Shown here one piece after another: positions 61,019 through 64,000 of a stretch of DNA of 64,000 nucleotides (the stretch's first letter is position 1; every line of letters starts with the position of its first letter). Source of the DNA: CAYMYN01 sp964394665. Lineage in GTDB: Bacteria; Planctomycetota; UBA1135; GCA-002686595. The DNA lies in NCBI GenBank assembly GCA_964394665.1, contig CAYMYN010000002.1:62001-126000 (forward strand), read 5' to 3'. The notes under the pieces were generated by a model. It had not been told where the DNA came from, made no database searches, and was given only the letters and a program-made list of their open reading frames with translations. A program made the position numbers and the translations under genes.

Positions 61019-63460
61019 TCAGACGTCGAGGTTCGTGGCCTCGAGGGCGTGGCGCTCGATGTACTCGCGGCGCTGTTCGACGCCCTCGCTCATCAGGATC
61101 GTGAAGATCTGGTCGGCCCCCATCGCGTCCTCCATCGTGACGCGGTACAGGCTGCGTTTGGCGAGGTCCATGGTGGACTCCCAGAGCTGCTCGGCGTCCA
61201 TCTCGCCCAGACCCTTGTAGCGCTGGATCTCGACCTCGCCCTGGGCGCGCGTCCGCAGGGTGCGCGCGAGCGCGGGCAGGTCGGTGCAGTGGGTCGTCTC
61301 CTTGCCGCCCTCGACCTTCCAGTTGCCCCCGCCGCGCAGCACCAAGCCCCGGCGCTCGAGCGCGGCGAGCACCGCGCGGAGCTCCTCGTGGTGTCCGACG
61401 CGCGCCGCGACGACGTGCGCGTGCTCCATGCGGAAGGGCGCCTCGGTGCTCTCGTACACCCGCAGCTCCTCGCCCGGCGCCAGCGTCGCGCGGCGCAGCT
61501 CGAGGAAGTTCGTGTACTCGGCGAGCGTGCTGAAGAAGTGTTCCTTGCCTTCGACGAAGGCCCAGTGCGTGGGCAGGTTCTCGCCGTCCCAGGTGGCGAG
61601 CAGGTGCGCGGGCGGCACCGGGCTCCAGCCGGGGACGGCCTTCTCGGTCAGGCTCTCGAGCTTGCGCAGATCGTCGCCGAGCTCCTTCAACTCGGCGCCC
61701 TCGAAGGTGCGATCCGCGACGACGTCGTGGATGCGCAGGGACTCGACGCCGCGCTCGACCAGGAACTTGCGCAGCTCCTCCTCGGTGTTGATGTAGCGCT
61801 CGAGCTTCTTGAGCTTGACCTTGTACAGCGGCGGCTGGGCGATGTAGAGCCGACCGACGTCGATCAGTTGGCTCATGTGCCGGAAGAAGAAGGTGAGGAG
61901 CAGCGTGCGGATGTGCGAGCCGTCGACGTCGGCGTCGGTCATGATGATGACCTTGCCGTAGCGCAGCTTGCTGATGTCGAACTCCTCGGCGATCCCGCAA
62001 CCCAAGGCCGAGATGATGAGCTGGATCTCGGAGTGCCCGAGCATCTTGTCGAGGCGCGCCTTCTCGACGTTCAGGATCTTGCCCTTCAGCGGCAGGATGG
62101 CCTGGAAGAAGCGGTCGCGGCCCATCTTGGCCGAGCCACCGGCCGAATCACCCTCGACCAGGAAGACCTCGGACTTCTCCAGGTCGCGCGTCTGGCAGTC
62201 GGCCAGCTTGCCGGGCAGGTTGCCGCTCGCGAGGGCCGACTTGCGACGTACCAGCTCGCGCGCCTTGCGGGCCGCCTCGCGGGCCTGCATCGCGCGCAGG
62301 GCCTTGTTCACGATGGCCTTGGCGGCCGCCGGATTCTCCTCGAGGTACGTGGCGAACTGCTCGCCGACGACCGAGTCGACGATGCCCTGCACCTCGCGGT
62401 TGCCGAGCTTGTCCTTGGTCTGCCCCTCGAACTGGGGATGGGGCACCTTGACCGAGAGCACCGCCGTCAAACCCTCGCGGAAGTCGTCCCCCGTCGGCAG
62501 CTTGGCCGCGTCCTTGACCAGCTTCTCGTTCTTGACGTAGTTGTTGAGCGTACGGGTCAGCGCCGATCGCAGACCCGAGAGGTGCGTGCCCCCGCCGTGG
62601 GTGTTGATGTTGTTGGCGAAGGTGAAGACGCTCTCCTGGTAGGCGTCGGTGTACTGGAGCGCGAGTTCGACCTCGTACTCGACCGACGGATCGTCGGGCG
62701 AGGTCGCGCTGCGCACGAAGTGGATCACCTCAGGATGCAGGCGCTCCTTGTTCTGGTTGATGTGCTCGACCATCGTGCGCAGGCCGTCGGGGAACTCCAG
62801 GTGCTCGGAGAACCCCGTGCGCTCGTCGGAGAGATCGACGCTGAAGCCGCGCGTGCCCATCAGGTAGGCGAAGTCGCGCAGGCGCTTGCGCACGATCTCG
62901 AGGTCGTAGTCGATGGTCGAGAAGATGGTCGCGTCGGGCTTGAAGCGCACCTCGGTACCCGTGCGATCGGTCTGGCCCAGGGTCTCGAGCGGGCCTTGGG
63001 GTACGCCGCGCGCGAACCGCATGCGGTGCACGTGCCCTTCGGTGTGCACCTCGACCTTCAGCCAATCGGAGAGCGCGTTGACGCAGGACACACCGACGCC
63101 GTGCAGACCGCCCGAGACCTTGTAGGCCCCCGAGTCGAACTTGCCGCCGGCGTGGAGCTTCGTCAGCACGACCTCGACCGCGGGCTTGCCCTCGGAGGGC
63201 ACGATGCCCACCGGGATGCCACGCCCGTCGTCGCTCACCGACACCGATCCGTCCTCGTGCAACACCACCCTGCAGCCGGTGGCGTACCCAGCCAACGCCT
63301 CGTCGACGGCGTTGTCGACCACCTCCCACACGAGGTGGTGCAGGCCGCGGACGTCGGTGTCCCCGATGTACATCGCGGGCCGTTTCCGGACCGGATCGAG
63401 GCCCTCCAGCACGGTGATGGAGCCGGCGTCGTACTTCTTCGTCTCGGTGCGATCGGACAT
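61019..63460 (-). CDS. gyrB: DNA gyrase subunit B
   Basis: The 813-residue protein shows the GHKL ATPase (VLEGLDPVRKRPAMYIGDT, EVVDNAVDEAL, SDDGRGIPVG, GGLHGVGVSCVNAL), the transducer domain, the TOPRIM motifs EGDSAGGSAKMGRDR and TDADVDGSHIRTLLL, and the C-terminal QRYKGLGEMDAEQLW segment. The PAMYIG and KGLGEM signatures and length fit GyrB; ParE cannot be excluded without a second copy, but position beside dciA and dnaN supports GyrB. It supercoils DNA with GyrA. It lies 92 bases after the DUF721 gene, with no clear terminator between. Confidence 0.95.
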   Translation of the reverse strand: MSDRTETKKYDAGSITVLEGLDPVRKRPAMYIGDTDVRGLHHLVWEVVDNAVDEALAGYATGCRVVLHEDGSVSVSDDGRGIPVGIVPSEGKPAVEVVLTKLHAGGKFDSGAYKVSGGLHGVGVSCVNALSDWLKVEVHTEGHVHRMRFARGVPQGPLETLGQTDRTGTEVRFKPDATIFSTIDYDLEIVRKRLRDFAYLMGTRGFSVDLSDERTGFSEHLEFPDGLRTMVEHINQNKERLHPEVIHFVRSATSPDDPSVEYEVELALQYTDAYQESVFTFANNINTHGGGTHLSGLRSALTRTLNNYVKNEKLVKDAAKLPTGDDFREGLTAVLSVKVPHPQFEGQTKDKLGNREVQGIVDSVVGEQFATYLEENPAAAKAIVNKALRAMQAREAARKARELVRRKSALASGNLPGKLADCQTRDLEKSEVFLVEGDSAGGSAKMGRDRFFQAILPLKGKILNVEKARLDKMLGHSEIQLIISALGCGIAEEFDISKLRYGKVIIMTDADVDGSHIRTLLLTFFFRHMSQLIDVGRLYIAQPPLYKVKLKKLERYINTEEELRKFLVERGVESLRIHDVVADRTFEGAELKELGDDLRKLESLTEKAVPGWSPVPPAHLLATWDGENLPTHWAFVEGKEHFFSTLAEYTNFLELRRATLAPGEELRVYESTEAPFRMEHAHVVAARVGHHEELRAVLAALERRGLVLRGGGNWKVEGGKETTHCTDLPALARTLRTRAQGEVEIQRYKGLGEMDAEQLWESTMDLAKRSLYRVTMEDAMGADQIFTILMSEGVEQRREYIERHALEATNLDV

Positions 63461-63552
63461 GGGTATCGCTCGGGGCGGCGTGCGGTGGAACTCGGAGGAG
63501 CCGCGCCGGGGTCAGCGGAGGGTTCGGTCGATCGGTCGGCGGGCAGGCAGGC

Positions 63553-63915
63553 TCAACGGGCGAGCTTGAAGACGACCCGTGTGATGCGCTGGCCGCAGAG
63601 TCGGTTGGCCTCGCGCAGGTAGTGCTCGCCGGTGAAGCCCTCGAGCTCGCTCTTGTGGGCGGCGGAGTCGACCTCGATCAGGAGTTCGCCGCCCCGCAGA
63701 CGCGCCGGCCGGGCGCGGCGGGCGAGCTCGCTCCCGACGGCTCGATTCCAGGCGTCGAAGACGCGCTGGTCGTGGATGCGCGAACCCAGGCCGCTGGCGG
63801 CGAGGAAGGCTTGCACCGCGTCCCCCAGCGGGGCCACGGCGCGCGCGCGCGGCTCGGGTCCCTCGGCGGGACGTCGACCCGGCGCGGCTGGACGGATCGA
63901 ACGCGGCTTGGCCAT
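63553..63915 (-). CDS. DUF721 protein (DciA-like)
   Basis: The ATG at 63915 overlaps the dnaN stop (TGATG), so I prefer it to the TTG one codon earlier; the product has 120 residues. After a basic, Pro-rich N-terminus comes the DUF721 core (LGDAVQAFLAASGL, VFDAWNRAVGSELARRARPARLRGGELLIEVDSAAHKSELEGF). DUF721 proteins include DciA, the loader of DnaB helicase in bacteria lacking DnaC. The gene order dnaN, DUF721, gyrB is the common origin-proximal arrangement. Confidence 0.9.
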   Translation of the reverse strand: MAKPRSIRPAAPGRRPAEGPEPRARAVAPLGDAVQAFLAASGLGSRIHDQRVFDAWNRAVGSELARRARPARLRGGELLIEVDSAAHKSELEGFTGEHYLREANRLCGQRITRVVFKLAR

Positions 63916-64000
63916 CAAACGTCCACCGTGATGGGCATCACGATGTAGATGTAGCTCTCGCCCAGGGTGAACTTGCCGGGCGTGTTGCGCTGGTCGAACT
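63915..64000 (-). CDS. dnaN: DNA polymerase III sliding clamp, C-terminal end
   Basis: The window ends inside this gene. The visible 27 residues, FDQRNTPGKFTLGESYIYIV followed by MPITVDV and a TGA, match the end of the beta clamp (typical YVVMPI close). Its stop overlaps the start of the DUF721 gene. The rest of the gene, and probably dnaA and the origin, lie beyond the right end. Confidence 0.75.
   Translation of the reverse strand, partial: FDQRNTPGKFTLGESYIYIVMPITVDV

Noticed and set aside
58695..62000. 1101-codon minus-strand frame covering rsmB to gyrB
   Set aside because: It overlaps several well-supported genes in other frames and has no recognisable domains.
1..64000. CRISPR arrays
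   Set aside because: No regularly spaced direct repeats were seen anywhere in the window.

Overview
The window is GC-rich bacterial chromosome from a Gram-negative (diderm) organism. The best guess is a deep-branching Planctomycetota lineage. That is inference from gene style: an FG-GAP secreted protein, a large secreted beta-helix protein with an Asx/Gly calcium-loop linker, a Ser/Thr kinase fused to a membrane helix and TPRs, many secreted proteins of unknown function, and complete KDO/LPS-transport genes. No rRNA, clear tRNA or CRISPR array was seen.

Layout. 1-24.2 kb is ordinary chromosome: a gene tail, an FG-GAP protein, a YahK-like alcohol dehydrogenase, an LtaS-like sulfatase, a beta-helix protein, a GntR(YtrA)-ABC-permease operon with a clear operator palindrome, a thioredoxin-fold secreted protein, a LolD/FtsX-type ABC pair, an unknown secreted protein, a sugar isomerase with a TatA/B-like gene, and a TPR kinase.

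24.4-46.0 kb is a mosaic defence island with locally lower GC. Its left edge lies at a decayed lipoprotein gene. It holds: (i) a minus-strand operon abiEi-abiEii-giant helicase, the last protein carrying DEAH helicase, DUF1998, a DUF559/Vsr-like nuclease and a C-terminal S24 (LexA/UmuD-like) autopeptidase; (ii) two coupled unknown genes; (iii) a 185-bp MITE-like element that supplies the stop codon of a DarG-like macrodomain gene, beside a relic of darT; (iv) a small Zn-ribbon/basic-protein pair; (v) an ECF-like sigma factor, a 120-aa protein and an ImmA protease; (vi) an operon of SNF2 helicase (DrmD-like), small unknown protein, Eco57I-type adenine methyltransferase (DrmMI-like) and a protease-gene stub. 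The strongest candidate for an undescribed system is the AbiE-controlled helicase-nuclease-S24 protein, possibly working with the DrmD/DrmMI-like pair.

46.2-64 kb is core genome: a lipoprotein, then kdsD-kdsC-(lptC/lptA/lptD fusion) in the order of the E. coli kds-lpt locus but with the bridge components on one polypeptide, then a site-2 protease, scpA, trxA, fmt, rsmB, a membrane-anchored small protein, an SDR, a stand-alone MshEN-domain protein, and gyrB-dciA(DUF721)-dnaN. The last group suggests the replication origin region lies just beyond the right end.
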